This document shows, piece by piece, positions 23,627 through 30,563 of a DNA stretch of 35,220 bases. Each line of letters starts with the position of its first letter. Position 1 is the stretch's first letter. Origin of the DNA: an uncultured Bacteroidales bacterium (GTDB taxonomy: Bacteria; Bacteroidota; Bacteroidia; Bacteroidales; WCHB1-69); NCBI GenBank assembly GCA_905235135.1, contig CAJOKR010000045.1, positions 1 through 35,220 of the forward strand. The letters are read 5' to 3'. The notes under the pieces are model-generated. The model did not search any database. It had not been told where the DNA came from and saw only the letters and a program-made list of their open reading frames with translations. The position numbers and the translations under genes are program-made.

Positions 23627-23661
23627 ATCAGTGATCTGTGATTAGTGAACAGTGAAATTAG
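23627..23661. repeat. Heptamer tract between folK and the deoxynucleoside kinase gene
   Basis: Five 7-base units: ATCAGTG, ATCTGTG, ATTAGTG, AACAGTG, AAATTAG. It starts directly after the kinase start codon (on the plus strand) and covers the folK stop. Confidence 0.7.
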
Positions 23662-24086
23662 GGTATGGAGATGCCTAACTCCCGCAGCGGCACCAGCACA
23701 AATTCGCGTTCGGCGATGTGCGGGTGGGGGAGGGTGAGACGGTCGTCATGATAGCGCATCCGGTCGTAGTCGAGAATATCCAAATCGATGGTTCGGGCGT
23801 GATAGACGGGCTTACCATCGACCACAGAGCTCTTCTCCGTCCGGCCCAACCGCCGTTCGATGTCCTGCAGTACGTCCAAAAGCACTATCGGTTCCAGCTC
23901 GGTCTCCACGACCACAACCTGGTTGAGGAACGGATCGGAGTCGAAGCCCCACGACGGGGTCTCGATCACCGAAGAGCGTTGCACAACCTTACCCACTTCC
24001 CATCCGATGAGGCACAAGGCCATGTTCAGATAGAAATCGCGGTTGCCCAGGTTGCTGCCTAAAGCAATGACGGCACGGTGCGGCAT
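23658..24086 (-). CDS. folK: 2-amino-4-hydroxy-6-hydroxymethyldihydropteridine pyrophosphokinase
   Basis: Folate-pathway enzyme that transfers pyrophosphate from ATP to the pterin alcohol. The 142 residues begin MPHRAVIALGSNLGNRDFYL with the GSNLGN motif. SSVIETPSWGFDSDPFLNQVVVVET and RTIDLDILDY (metal-binding Asp pair) and LPHPHIAEREFVLVPL (C-terminal signature) are all present. The next gene on this strand is the kinase. Confidence 0.96.
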   Translation of the reverse strand: MPHRAVIALGSNLGNRDFYLNMALCLIGWEVGKVVQRSSVIETPSWGFDSDPFLNQVVVVETELEPIVLLDVLQDIERRLGRTEKSSVVDGKPVYHARTIDLDILDYDRMRYHDDRLTLPHPHIAEREFVLVPLRELGISIP

Positions 24087-24100
24087 TCCTCTCGCGCGGG

Positions 24101-24250
24101 TTAGTTGTTGATGAAAAGCAACGGCTGCGGCGCAATCCCCACAATGACACTCAGCGATTTGGAGTAATTCAGGATATTATCGATGATTTTTCTCGAAGGC
24201 TTCTCCCTTTTGACCGTTTTCTTGATGACAGGTGTAAAACTTTTATCCAT
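24101..24250 (-). CDS. Small conserved basic protein
   Basis: A 49-residue protein, MDKSFTPVIKKTVKREKPS then KIIDNILNYSKSLSVIVG and a hydrophobic end PQPLLFINN. Short proteins with the same plan (basic start, helix IIDxILNYSKSLSV, end in xxIxxN) occur widely in Bacteroidales; I know no function. The open frame extends 11 codons upstream through a TTG-like start, but the ATG at 24250 fits the conserved beginning. It is 14 bases upstream of folK and may share its message. Confidence 0.6.
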   Translation of the reverse strand: MDKSFTPVIKKTVKREKPSRKIIDNILNYSKSLSVIVGIAPQPLLFINN

Positions 24251-24280
24251 CGGCAATTTATTGATGATACAAATTAGAAA

Positions 24281-24314
24281 CACCTGCTTAACGGAGAAGC
24301 GGGTGTTTTATTGT
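24281..24314. terminator. Hairpin upstream of the small basic protein gene
   Basis: AACACCTGCTT (24280-24290) pairs with AAGCGGGTGTT (24297-24307), ten Watson-Crick pairs and one G-U around a 6-base loop, with T residues after it on the plus strand. It could end transcription from the minus-strand DUF486 gene or reverse-strand reads; direction is not certain. Confidence 0.45.
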
Positions 24315-24361
24315 ATTGATGGATAGAATTATTTTATCTTTTATGCAATTGACTGATAATC

Positions 24362-24440
24362 AGACATAAGACGTGAGACTTTAGACTTAAGACTTTGGGG
24401 TTATTTGTTAGTGTCTTCCGTCTTAAGTCTTAAGTCTCAC
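24362..24440. repeat. Inverted heptamer tract (AGACTTA / GTCTTAA)
   Basis: Five 7-base AGACnnn units (24362-24396) and four GTCTnnn units (24413-24440) face each other. The 21-base arms 24373-24393 and 24420-24440 are complementary with one mismatch, loop 26 bases. It ends exactly at the stop codon of the DUF486 gene. A second copy is at 26336-26426. Confidence 0.75.
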
Positions 24441-24809
24441 CTACTTCTTGAAAATGAAATACACCGCCAAAATCAGCAGGCAGAAGCCGATGACGTGGTT
24501 GTAGGTGAAGGGCTGGTCTTTGAAGAAAATGAGCATGAAGACAGTGAAGATGGTGAGCGAAAGGAACTCTTGGATGACTTTGAGCTGCCAGAGGTTGAAG
24601 GGACCGCCATTGTCGATGAACCCGATGCGGTTGGCCGGCACCATGAAACAGTACTCGATCAGCGCGATGCCCCAGCTGAAGAGGATGACCAAAGGCAGCG
24701 ACAGTTTGCTGAACCAAGCAGTGCTTTGCAGTTTTATGTGGCTGTACCATGCAAAGGTCATAAAGACATTGGAACAAATCAATAATAAGAATGTATAAAC
24801 TCCTTTCAT
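24441..24809 (-). CDS. DUF486 (DMT-like) small membrane protein
   Basis: A 122-residue inner-membrane protein of the DUF486 family, a half-size relative of drug/metabolite transporters. Four membrane helices are visible: GVYTFLLLICSNVFMTFAWY, LSLPLVILFSWGIALIEYCF, LKVIQEFLSLTIFTVFMLIFF and VIGFCLLILAVYFIF. The motif FAWYSHIK and the conserved PANRIG between helices 2 and 3 fit the family. Substrate unknown; such proteins may act as dimers. The ATG at 24809 gives the usual length. A minus-strand promoter box lies at 24867-24874. Confidence 0.88.
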   Translation of the reverse strand: MKGVYTFLLLICSNVFMTFAWYSHIKLQSTAWFSKLSLPLVILFSWGIALIEYCFMVPANRIGFIDNGGPFNLWQLKVIQEFLSLTIFTVFMLIFFKDQPFTYNHVIGFCLLILAVYFIFKK

Positions 24810-24866
24810 TATCAGCTATTTATTTGAACAACAACAGGGTAGGGGAGCGCCTCCCGAAACCCGCGG

Positions 24867-24899
24867 CAAAAATAATTTTTTATCGCGTTCAGAATTCAA
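24867..24899 (-). promoter_or_regulatory. Promoter of the DUF486 gene
   Basis: Minus-strand TATTTTTG (24867-24874) with TTG at 24897-24899, 22 bases upstream. A short palindrome (GGGAG-CGC-CTCCC, 24843-24855) lies in the leader. Confidence 0.5.
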
Positions 24900-25640
24900 T
24901 TATCGGAATCTTTTTTACGACAGTCTGAAAATATGAAAATTTTAGAGCTCCTTGAAATCGGAAAAAATGTCAAATAATGTAACAGGATGGAAATCGTTAA
25001 GAAAATCGAGCTTGGCAAACAAGTTATATTTATTCACAACTGTAACCACAGACCAACAAGTAGATTCACAAACGTAAATAACTTGGTAGATCATTCGATA
25101 CGGATGTAAACTGATAGATACGTGCCTTATTACACTATATTATGGTTGTGAATCATGATGAGTAATACAAATGTAAATACATAATATTCGATCGTTGATG
25201 AGTTTCAATGTATCAAAGGGTGTTGAAAAATACCATTGTACTTCTACTAAAATATCGAGGTTAATGGTCGAACAATTTTAGATTCATTAAACTGTTGATT
25301 TTTATGTTGATATAACGTTTATATAATGTAATATTTCAAGTGATGATATTATATTCTAAACATTTTACCTATAATGATAATATAAGTTAATAAGACAATC
25401 TAAATCAGATTGTTATTATATTTACTTAATGTATAGAATTCGGTACTTATAAACTTTTGACACCTATTGGGTATTTGTTGATAACTATGCTTTTTGTTGA
25501 TAATATGTCGGGTTACAACTGTATTTTATGCGTGCTACTGGTTGTTTATTTTTGTATTTTTGCCGACGATTTGATTCAATGAAATAATATTGTAATTGAG
25601 AATATATGATTGACAGAATATCGATTATTCACAAATGTCG
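24900..25640. other. AT-rich non-coding region with DnaA-box-like 9-mers (possible replication origin or regulatory region)
   Basis: About 700 bases without a credible gene, far more AT-rich than anything else in the window. Nine-mers like the DnaA box TTATnCACA occur at 25030-25038 (TTATTCACA, exact) and 25625-25633 (TTATTCACA, inside the start of the XRE gene). One-mismatch forms occur at 25147-25155 (TGTGAATCA), 25476-25484 and 25495-25503 (TGTTGATAA twice, 10 bases apart). parAB lies 11 kb away. An origin is possible, but chance hits are expected in such AT-rich DNA, and neither dnaA nor a GC-skew switch could be checked here. Confidence 0.3.
25555..25562 (+). promoter_or_regulatory. -7 element of the XRE regulator promoter
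   Basis: TATTTTTG lies 43 bases before the ATG at 25606. No clear -33 element. Confidence 0.45.
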
Positions 25641-26336
25641 TCATCGGCATTTGCAGACACGATTGGGATCAGCCGTTCGGGAATGACACATTTGTTAACC
25701 GGACGCAACCAGCCCAGCTTGGATGTGGCAAGGAAGATTTTGGCAAAATTTCCGGAGATTTCCACCGAGTGGCTGATCATGGGAATGGGTGAAATGTTAC
25801 GCCCGGAGGAACAGCCTCAGCAGCCGGTCGTCAATACGGAAGCGGAAGTTGCTCCTGTGCAAAAAACGGCCCCTGAATCATATCCCGACGAGAATTCAAA
25901 AATCGGAACTCAATTCGATCTGTTCGGCGAATATGTTAATTCGGACGAACCTCAGGAGGATGTTGTTGCATCTGAACCCGACACGGTTGCTTCCGAAACA
26001 ATGGAACAGCCTGATGATGAGCAAAATATCGTTGAAGAGGAACCGAAAATGGTAGCGGAACCGGAATCACAGCCTGAAGAGGTGGTACCTGAAGTGGTTG
26101 CAGCCCCCGTTGTCGCGCCCGCAAAACCCGCCCGTGTGCCTGCCACGCCTGTTCGTACGCGCAAGGCATCCGCAGAGGCCCGCTCCGCATCAGTATCAGC
26201 ACCCGCACCTACTCCCACACCTGTACCCACTCCCGTCCGTCGTGAGCGTCATACCCCCGCGCCCCCGCAAGAGAAAAAACTGCAGAAGATCGTCTTCTTC
26301 TACGACGACCATAGTTTTGAGGTATATAATGGATAA
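25635..26336 (+). CDS. XRE-type helix-turn-helix protein with long Pro/Glu/Ala-rich region; N-terminus probably shifted
   Basis: The first 45 residues are the last four helices of a Cro/C1-type HTH: FADTIGISRSGMTHLLTGRNQPSLDVARKILAKFPEISTEWLIMG. A long low-complexity linker (about residues 55-215, rich in Glu, Pro, Ala and Val) follows. The short C-terminal motif KIVFFYDDHSFEVYNG is shared with Bacteroidetes XRE proteins. Such proteins normally begin MIDRIS; exactly this is coded from an ATG at 25606 (MIDRISIIHKC) in another frame, so one or more bases seem to be missing near 25636-25640. The ATG at 25635 would give a domain lacking its first helix. The low-complexity linker is unusually long. 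DNA target unknown. The stop lies in a 7-base repeat. Confidence 0.75.
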   Translation: MSSSAFADTIGISRSGMTHLLTGRNQPSLDVARKILAKFPEISTEWLIMGMGEMLRPEEQPQQPVVNTEAEVAPVQKTAPESYPDENSKIGTQFDLFGEYVNSDEPQEDVVASEPDTVASETMEQPDDEQNIVEEEPKMVAEPESQPEEVVPEVVAAPVVAPAKPARVPATPVRTRKASAEARSASVSAPAPTPTPVPTPVRRERHTPAPPQEKKLQKIVFFYDDHSFEVYNG

Positions 26337-26426
26337 GACGTGAGACCTAAGACTTTAGACTTTAAGCTTTGGAGATACACCAACTTTTACCCTATTGTAG
26401 TCTTGAGTCTTAAGTCTCAAGTCCCA
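26336..26426. repeat. Inverted heptamer tract, second copy (AGACTTT / AGTCTTA)
   Basis: Units AGACGTG, AGACCTA, AGACTTT, AGACTTT, AAGCTTT (26336-26370) face AGTCTTG, AGTCTTA, AGTCTCA, AGTCCCA (26399-26426). It begins in the stop codon of the XRE gene, between two converging genes. It is closely similar to 24362-24440. Confidence 0.75.
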
Positions 26427-26454
26427 ATATGCGCACACTCTATCTTTTCCCCAT

Positions 26455-26482
26455 ACTGCTAACTGCTAACCACTAACTACCT
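26455..26482. repeat. ACTGCTA heptamer tract over the rsgA stop codon
   Basis: ACTGCTA, ACTGCTA, ACCACTA, ACTACCT in exact 7-base steps. The rsgA stop (26477-26479, minus strand) is inside the last unit. Confidence 0.65.
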
Positions 26483-27412
26483 CAGTTCCCAGTCGGCTAA
26501 CTTCATGTCATCAGCCTCGAGGATGGCGAGGTAATTGAGGTAGCGGGAGAGGGCGATTTCGCCGTTCTCAACCGCCTCCTGAACCAGACAGCCGGGCTCG
26601 TGGGTGTGGCTGCAATCGTCGAATTTGCAGCGGTTGTTGAACGCCCGCAATTCGGGGAAATAGTCGCGGACCTCCTCCTTCGAGTATTGGATCAGCCCGA
26701 ACTCCTTGATGCCCGGCGTATCAACCATATAGCCGCCCGCCAACGGGAACATTTCCGCGAATGTGGTGGTGTGTTTTCCCTTATTATGCACTTTCGAGAT
26801 GTCGCCCGTGCGCAGGTTCAGAGTCGGGTCGATCGCACTGATTATCGCCGATTTTCCCGTACCGGAGTGCCCGCTGAAGAGGCAAACCTTCCCGCCGATC
26901 ATCTCCCGCAGCTCGTCTATGCCCATGCCGGTCACCACGGACGTGTGCAGAATCCCGTAGCCGATGTTCCGGTAAAGCGCTGACAGTTCTTCAACCACGT
27001 CCAGTTCCGCCTCGTTGTAGAGGTCCATCTTGTTGAATACCAGACATACGGGGATTCGGAACCCTTCGGCGGCCACGAGGAAGCGGTCGATGAAGCCGAG
27101 GGAGGTTCGGGGTTCGCGCAGGGTAACGACCAGGAAAGCCAAGTCGATGTTGGCGGCGATCAGATGGCGGATTTTCGACAGGTTGGTGGATTTCCGCTCG
27201 ATGTAGTTCTTCCGGGGCTCAATCTTCGTGATGGTGCCCGTGCCGTCGTTTTCGGGCTCGTAAATCACGCGGTCGCCCACCACCACGGGATTGGTGTTCT
27301 TGATGCCGTGGATGCGGAACTGTCCCCGCAGCCGGCAATCCAACCGCGTCCCCGATGCCTCGTCGAGCACCGAGTACCAGCTTCCCGTTGATTTTGTCAC
27401 TAATCCGTTCAT
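26477..27412 (-). CDS. rsgA: Ribosome small subunit-dependent GTPase A
   Basis: GTPase that helps late maturation of the 30S subunit. The 311 residues, from MNGLVTKSTGSWYSVL, show the OB-fold (about 1-70), then a circularly permuted GTPase. Order: G4 NKMD in VCLVFNKMDLYN, G1 GHSGTGKSAIISAI, the Thr-rich switch HNKGKHTTTFAEMF and G3 DTPGIKEFG. The C-terminal zinc-binding part has CKFDDCSHTHEPGC with the Cys-Cys-His-Cys pattern. The open frame runs 46 codons further upstream, but that part is unlike the family, and the ATG at 27412 gives the usual start. The -7 box of its promoter is at 27495-27502. Confidence 0.95.
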   Translation of the reverse strand: MNGLVTKSTGSWYSVLDEASGTRLDCRLRGQFRIHGIKNTNPVVVGDRVIYEPENDGTGTITKIEPRKNYIERKSTNLSKIRHLIAANIDLAFLVVTLREPRTSLGFIDRFLVAAEGFRIPVCLVFNKMDLYNEAELDVVEELSALYRNIGYGILHTSVVTGMGIDELREMIGGKVCLFSGHSGTGKSAIISAIDPTLNLRTGDISKVHNKGKHTTTFAEMFPLAGGYMVDTPGIKEFGLIQYSKEEVRDYFPELRAFNNRCKFDDCSHTHEPGCLVQEAVENGEIALSRYLNYLAILEADDMKLADWELR

Positions 27413-27494
27413 TCTTTTGTCGTCTTTGTTAGGAGTTTCGCCATTCCTGGCGACATTTTCAGCGGCAGGAATGCCGCAGCTCCTAAATCGGCCG

Positions 27495-27502
27495 CAAAGG
27501 TA
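27495..27502 (-). promoter_or_regulatory. -7 element of the rsgA promoter
   Basis: TACCTTTG on the minus strand, 82 bases before the chosen ATG. No clear -33 box. Confidence 0.4.
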
Positions 27503-27531
27503 CACAAATTCCGAATATGAACTGACATCAT

Positions 27532-27575
27532 AAAAACTGCGGATCATCAAGACACCAAAGTCTCAATGATCCGCA
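27532..27575 (-). terminator. Terminator of htpG
   Basis: TGCGGATCAT (27538-27547) and ATGATCCGCA (27566-27575) form a perfect 10-bp stem, with a further AGAC/GTCT inside the loop. On the minus strand five T follow (27532-27536 as A). It lies 80 bases after the htpG stop. Confidence 0.75.
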
Positions 27576-27612
27576 ATAGAGGCACCATGATGTGACGTCT
27601 AAAATCGTTACG

Positions 27613-27640
27613 GTAGAGACGCAAAATTTTGCGTCTCTAC
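27613..27640. repeat. 28-bp perfect palindrome, GTAGAGACG family (copy 2)
   Basis: GTAGAGACG and CGTCTCTAC with CAAAATTTTG between them, all 14 pairs perfect. It lies 15 bases beyond the htpG stop, before the terminator. Confidence 0.85.
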
Positions 27641-27654
27641 ACCGAGGTTAAATG

Positions 27655-29561
27655 TTACAACATTTCGTAACTTCTCTTCACAAACTCGCTCAGCTTCTCG
27701 CCGGTGAGGATGTTCTGGGAGAGCATGGCCAGGTCGATCATCTGCTGTACCAATTGCGTGCGTTTTTCGTCGTCCTTTTCGTCGAGGATGCGGGTGGCGA
27801 GCGGGTGGTTGCCGTTGATCACCAGGTTGTAGTGGTCGAAGCCGCCGTAGAAACCCTGCTGACCGGAGACCTTCTCCATGTCCTTGAAACGGCGCATGAA
27901 CTCGTTCTGGGTAACCATCACAGGCAGGTCGGTCTCGCTCAAAGAATCGACTTCCGGAGTGAACAGCTGCGCGTTGACCTGCTTCTCGAAGTACTCCTTC
28001 AGCTGTTTCTGCTGGTCCTCGGAAAGCTTGGATACGTGCGTATCGTCCTCTTTCTCAATGAGTTTATCCACCACGTTGGCATCCACGCGGGTGAAGCGTA
28101 CCTTTTCGAGCTTCTGCTCCAGCATGTTGATGAAGCGTCGAGGAAGCCGGTCATCAGCAGCACATCGTAGCCTTTCTCCTTCGCGTTGGCGATATAGACG
28201 TGCTGGTCGTCGGCGTTGGCAGCGTACAGCATGACAATATTTCCGTCCTTGTCAGTCTGCAGCGCACTCACCATGTTGCGATACTCCTCGATGGTGAAGT
28301 ATTTGCCTTCGGTGTTCTTCAGCAAGTAGAAATCCTTGATTTTGTCGTAGAATTTCTCGTCCGTCAGGGAGCCATATTCCAGGAAGACGCTCAGGTCGTC
28401 CCATTTCTCCACGAAATCCTCGCGGTTCTCCTTGAACATCTGTTCCAGCTTCTCGGCCACCTTCTTGCTGATGTAGGTGGAGATTTTCTTGACGTTGTTG
28501 TCGCTTTGGAGGTAGGAGCGGGAGACGTTCAGCGGGATGTCGGGCGAGTCGATGACGCCGTGCAGGAGGTTCATGAAGTCGGGTACGATGCCTTCCAGTT
28601 CGTCGGTGATAAAGACCTGGTTACAATAAAGTTGCACACGGTTCTTCTTGAGGTCGAGCTGGTTTTTGATCTTCGGGAAGTAGAGCACGCCGGTGAGGTT
28701 GAAGGGGTAGTCGACATTCAGATGGATGTGGAACATCGGCTCCTCGAACGACATCGGGTAGAGTTCGTGGTAGAACTTGTTGTAGTCCTCGTCGGATAGG
28801 GTAGAGGGCTGCTTCTGCCAGATGGGGTCGGTGTCGTTGATGATGCGCGGCACCTGCACGGCCTCTTCCTTGGGTTCCTCTTTCTTATCGTCCTTGTTGT
28901 CAGCGTCTTCGGGCTTCGGCTTAGGTTTGCGCCATTCCGTCTTCATACCGCAGCGGATGGGCACGGGCAGGAAGCGGCAGTACTTGTTGAGCAGTTCCAC
29001 CAGTTTGTCCTCGTTGACGAACTCCTGGAGGTCGTCATCCTCCACATGCAGCACGATTTCGGTGCCGCGGTCGGTCTTGTCGATCTCTTCGAGGGTGAAG
29101 TCCGGGGAACCGTCGCAGCTCCACTTGACTGCCTTTGCGTCAGGGAGATACGATTTGGTGAGGATATCCACGCGGTCGGCGACCATGAAGGAGGAGTAGA
29201 AGCCGAGGCCGAAGTGGCCGATGATGTTGGCGGCGTCGTTGCCCTTGTACTTGGCGAGGAAGTCCTCCGCGCCGGAGAAGGCGATCTGGTTGATGTAGCG
29301 GTCGACCTCCTCGGCGGTCATGCCGATGCCGCGGTCGATGACATGGATGGTCTTGTCGTCCTTGTTGACCTTCACCTCGATGGTGAGGTCGCCCAGTTCG
29401 CAGTCGGCCTTGCCGAGGCTGACGAGGGTCTTGAGCTTCTGGGTGGCGTCCACCGCGTTGGAGATCAGCTCTCTGAGGAAAATCTCGTGATCGGAGTAGA
29501 GGAACTTCTTGATCACGGGGAAGATATTCTCGGTTTGTACGTTGATTTTACCGGTTTGCAT
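27655..29561 (-). CDS. htpG: Molecular chaperone HtpG (Hsp90), with a frameshift
   Basis: ATP-dependent chaperone of the cytosol. From the ATG at 29561 (MQTGKINVQTENIFPVIKKFL) the GHKL ATPase has ELISNAVDATQKL (Mg-binding Asn), DRGIGMT and HFGLGFYSSFMV. A highly charged linker lies at about residues 210-240 and the middle domain follows. At GYDVLLMTGFLDA (about 28140) the frame breaks. The C-terminal third (MLEQKLEKVRFTRVDANVVDKLIEKE to FVKRSYEML) continues in the next frame to 27655. GACGC-TTCATC lacks one base, or four for the usual AHFIN. Since the gene is conserved and both parts look well kept, a read error or very recent mutation is likely. Its upstream region has a sigma-54-type promoter. 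Confidence 0.92.
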
Positions 29562-29595
29562 AATCGTTTGGGTTTTAAATTGACGGGGGGGATAA

Positions 29596-29612
29596 TGCAA
29601 AAAGCGTGCCAG
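29596..29612 (-). promoter_or_regulatory. Sigma-54-type (-24/-12) promoter of htpG
   Basis: The minus strand reads C-TGGCACG-CTTT-TTGCA, a full match to the RpoN consensus TGGCACG-N4-TTGC(A/T) with ten bases between GG and GC. The expected start is about 29585, leaving about 24 bases to the htpG ATG. No housekeeping -7 box (TAnnTTTG) is seen in the same place. Confidence 0.65.
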
Positions 29613-29624
29613 AATTGGGCTGTG

Positions 29625-29661
29625 AGGTTAAAGGGTTAGAAGGTTAGAGGTTAACGGTTGA
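29625..29661. repeat. GGTTA heptamer tract between htpG and hicA
   Basis: AGGTTAA, AGGGTTAG, AAGGTTAG, AGGTTAA, CGGTTGA: steps of 7, 8, 8, 7, 7 bases. It lies directly upstream of the sigma-54 box (on the minus strand). Confidence 0.6.
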
Positions 29662-29707
29662 GGAGATTTTTTTTCAAATTATCCGTATTGCGTGTTAGTT
29701 ATTTTTC

Positions 29708-29715
29708 TATCTTTG
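29708..29715 (+). promoter_or_regulatory. -7 element of the hicAB promoter
   Basis: TATCTTTG, 23 bases before the hicA ATG. TTG at 29688-29690 is a possible -33 box with a 17-base spacing. Confidence 0.5.
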
Positions 29716-29738
29716 CGGCGTTTTTGAAAACAAAAAAT

Positions 29739-29921
29739 ATGAGGTACTCAGAATTAGAGAAGAAGTTGAAAAAAGCGGGATGCTATCTTGTAAGCAACAA
29801 GGCCCATCCGATATGGTACAGTCCGATAACAGGGAAACATTTCCAAACAGGGCACCACAAGTCCGAGGAAGTTAAAAAAGGGACTTTGGATAAAATACTT
29901 AAATTAGCGGGTATCAAATAA
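29739..29921 (+). CDS. hicA: HicA-family mRNA interferase toxin
   Basis: Small RNA-cutting toxin of a type II toxin-antitoxin pair. The 60 residues begin MRYSELEKKLKKAGCYLVSN, with the typical first helix. The His that HicA uses for catalysis is probably in NKAHPIWYSP; the family form is G-S-H, so this is a variant. The C-terminal GHHKSEEVKKGTLDKILKLAGI is characteristic of HicA. An open frame continues upstream in phase, but the -7 promoter box lies inside it and the ATG at 29739 fits the family. hicB starts 34 bases after its stop. Confidence 0.88.
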   Translation: MRYSELEKKLKKAGCYLVSNKAHPIWYSPITGKHFQTGHHKSEEVKKGTLDKILKLAGIK

Positions 29922-29955
29922 ATCTGTTGTTGTGCGAAATAAATAAACATTGGAT

Positions 29956-30357
29956 ATGAAAGTAAGAGCCATTATAGAAACGGGAAAGAATTTGGATTAC
30001 GACATCTATACCGATGACGAATCTTTGGGCTTTATGCTGCTCGGACAGGGTAATACCATTGAGGACGCCAAAGCCGATTTGCTGAACAGCAAGGAAGAAA
30101 TGAAGACGGTGTATGAAGAAGCGGGCAAGAACTTTGATTTCGACAATCTTGAGTTCGAATATGTGTTCGATACAATTTCGTTTCTCAAACACTCACCATT
30201 CTCTCTCGTAGGGCTATCAAAAGCCACAGGTATCAACTGCAAGCAGCTGAGCCATTATGTCGCTGGTTATCGGAAACCGTCGCCCAAGACTGTGCAACGC
30301 ATTCAGGCAGGGGTGACAAAGTTCGCCGAAACTATGAGGAACGCCGTTTTGGTGTAG
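29956..30357 (+). CDS. hicB: HicB-family antitoxin with C-terminal helix-turn-helix
   Basis: Antitoxin that binds HicA and represses the pair. The 133 residues (from MKVRAIIETGKNLDYDIYT) have the partly degraded RNase H-like fold of HicB (GFMLLGQGNTIEDAKADLLNSKEEMK). A C-terminal DNA-binding HTH follows (SLVGLSKATGINCKQLSHYVAGYRKPSPKTVQRI, about residues 80-115). A TTG two codons upstream is in phase; the ATG was preferred. Its stop TAG lies at bases 2-4 of a GTAGAGACG palindrome (30354-30381), exactly as in lepB. Confidence 0.9.
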   Translation: MKVRAIIETGKNLDYDIYTDDESLGFMLLGQGNTIEDAKADLLNSKEEMKTVYEEAGKNFDFDNLEFEYVFDTISFLKHSPFSLVGLSKATGINCKQLSHYVAGYRKPSPKTVQRIQAGVTKFAETMRNAVLV

Positions 30358-30381
30358 AGACGTTGTGCGAAATGTCTCCAC
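30354..30381. repeat. 28-bp degenerate palindrome, GTAGAGACG family (copy 3)
   Basis: GTAGAGACGT and ATGTCTCCAC form 9 of 10 pairs (one G-U); the inner eight bases do not pair. Same length as the other copies. It supplies the hicB stop codon. Confidence 0.6.
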
Positions 30382-30406
30382 GGATGGGTCGGACATGCAC
30401 CCTCGA

Positions 30407-30454
30407 TCATTGCGGAGGGAATTGAGTCAGAAGCCCACAGAGATGCCGCAATGA
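30407..30454. repeat. Inverted repeat TCATTGCGG / CCGCAATGA
   Basis: Perfect 9-base arms (30407-30415 and 30446-30454) with a 30-base loop in the gap between hicB and the WYL gene. No T-run. Nothing else is seen between 30382 and 30500. Confidence 0.5.
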
Positions 30455-30502
30455 CGGTACCGCCCGCGTCCAACATCGCATGTCGCGACGGAAAAATCAT
30501 CG

Positions 30503-30539
30503 CACTGACACGACGTGTCAGTGAAACATTGTATTTTTG
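30503..30539 (+). promoter_or_regulatory. Operator and promoter of the WYL regulator gene
   Basis: CACTGACACG (30503-30512) and CGTGTCAGTG (30514-30523) are a perfect 10-base inverted repeat around one A, with core TGACA-N5-TGTCA at 30506-30520. The -7 element TATTTTTG is at 30532-30539, so the repeat covers the -33 region. This is a repressor position and suggests autoregulation. Confidence 0.65.
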
Positions 30540-30563
30540 CCGCGGATTTCAAAACACCCTGCC

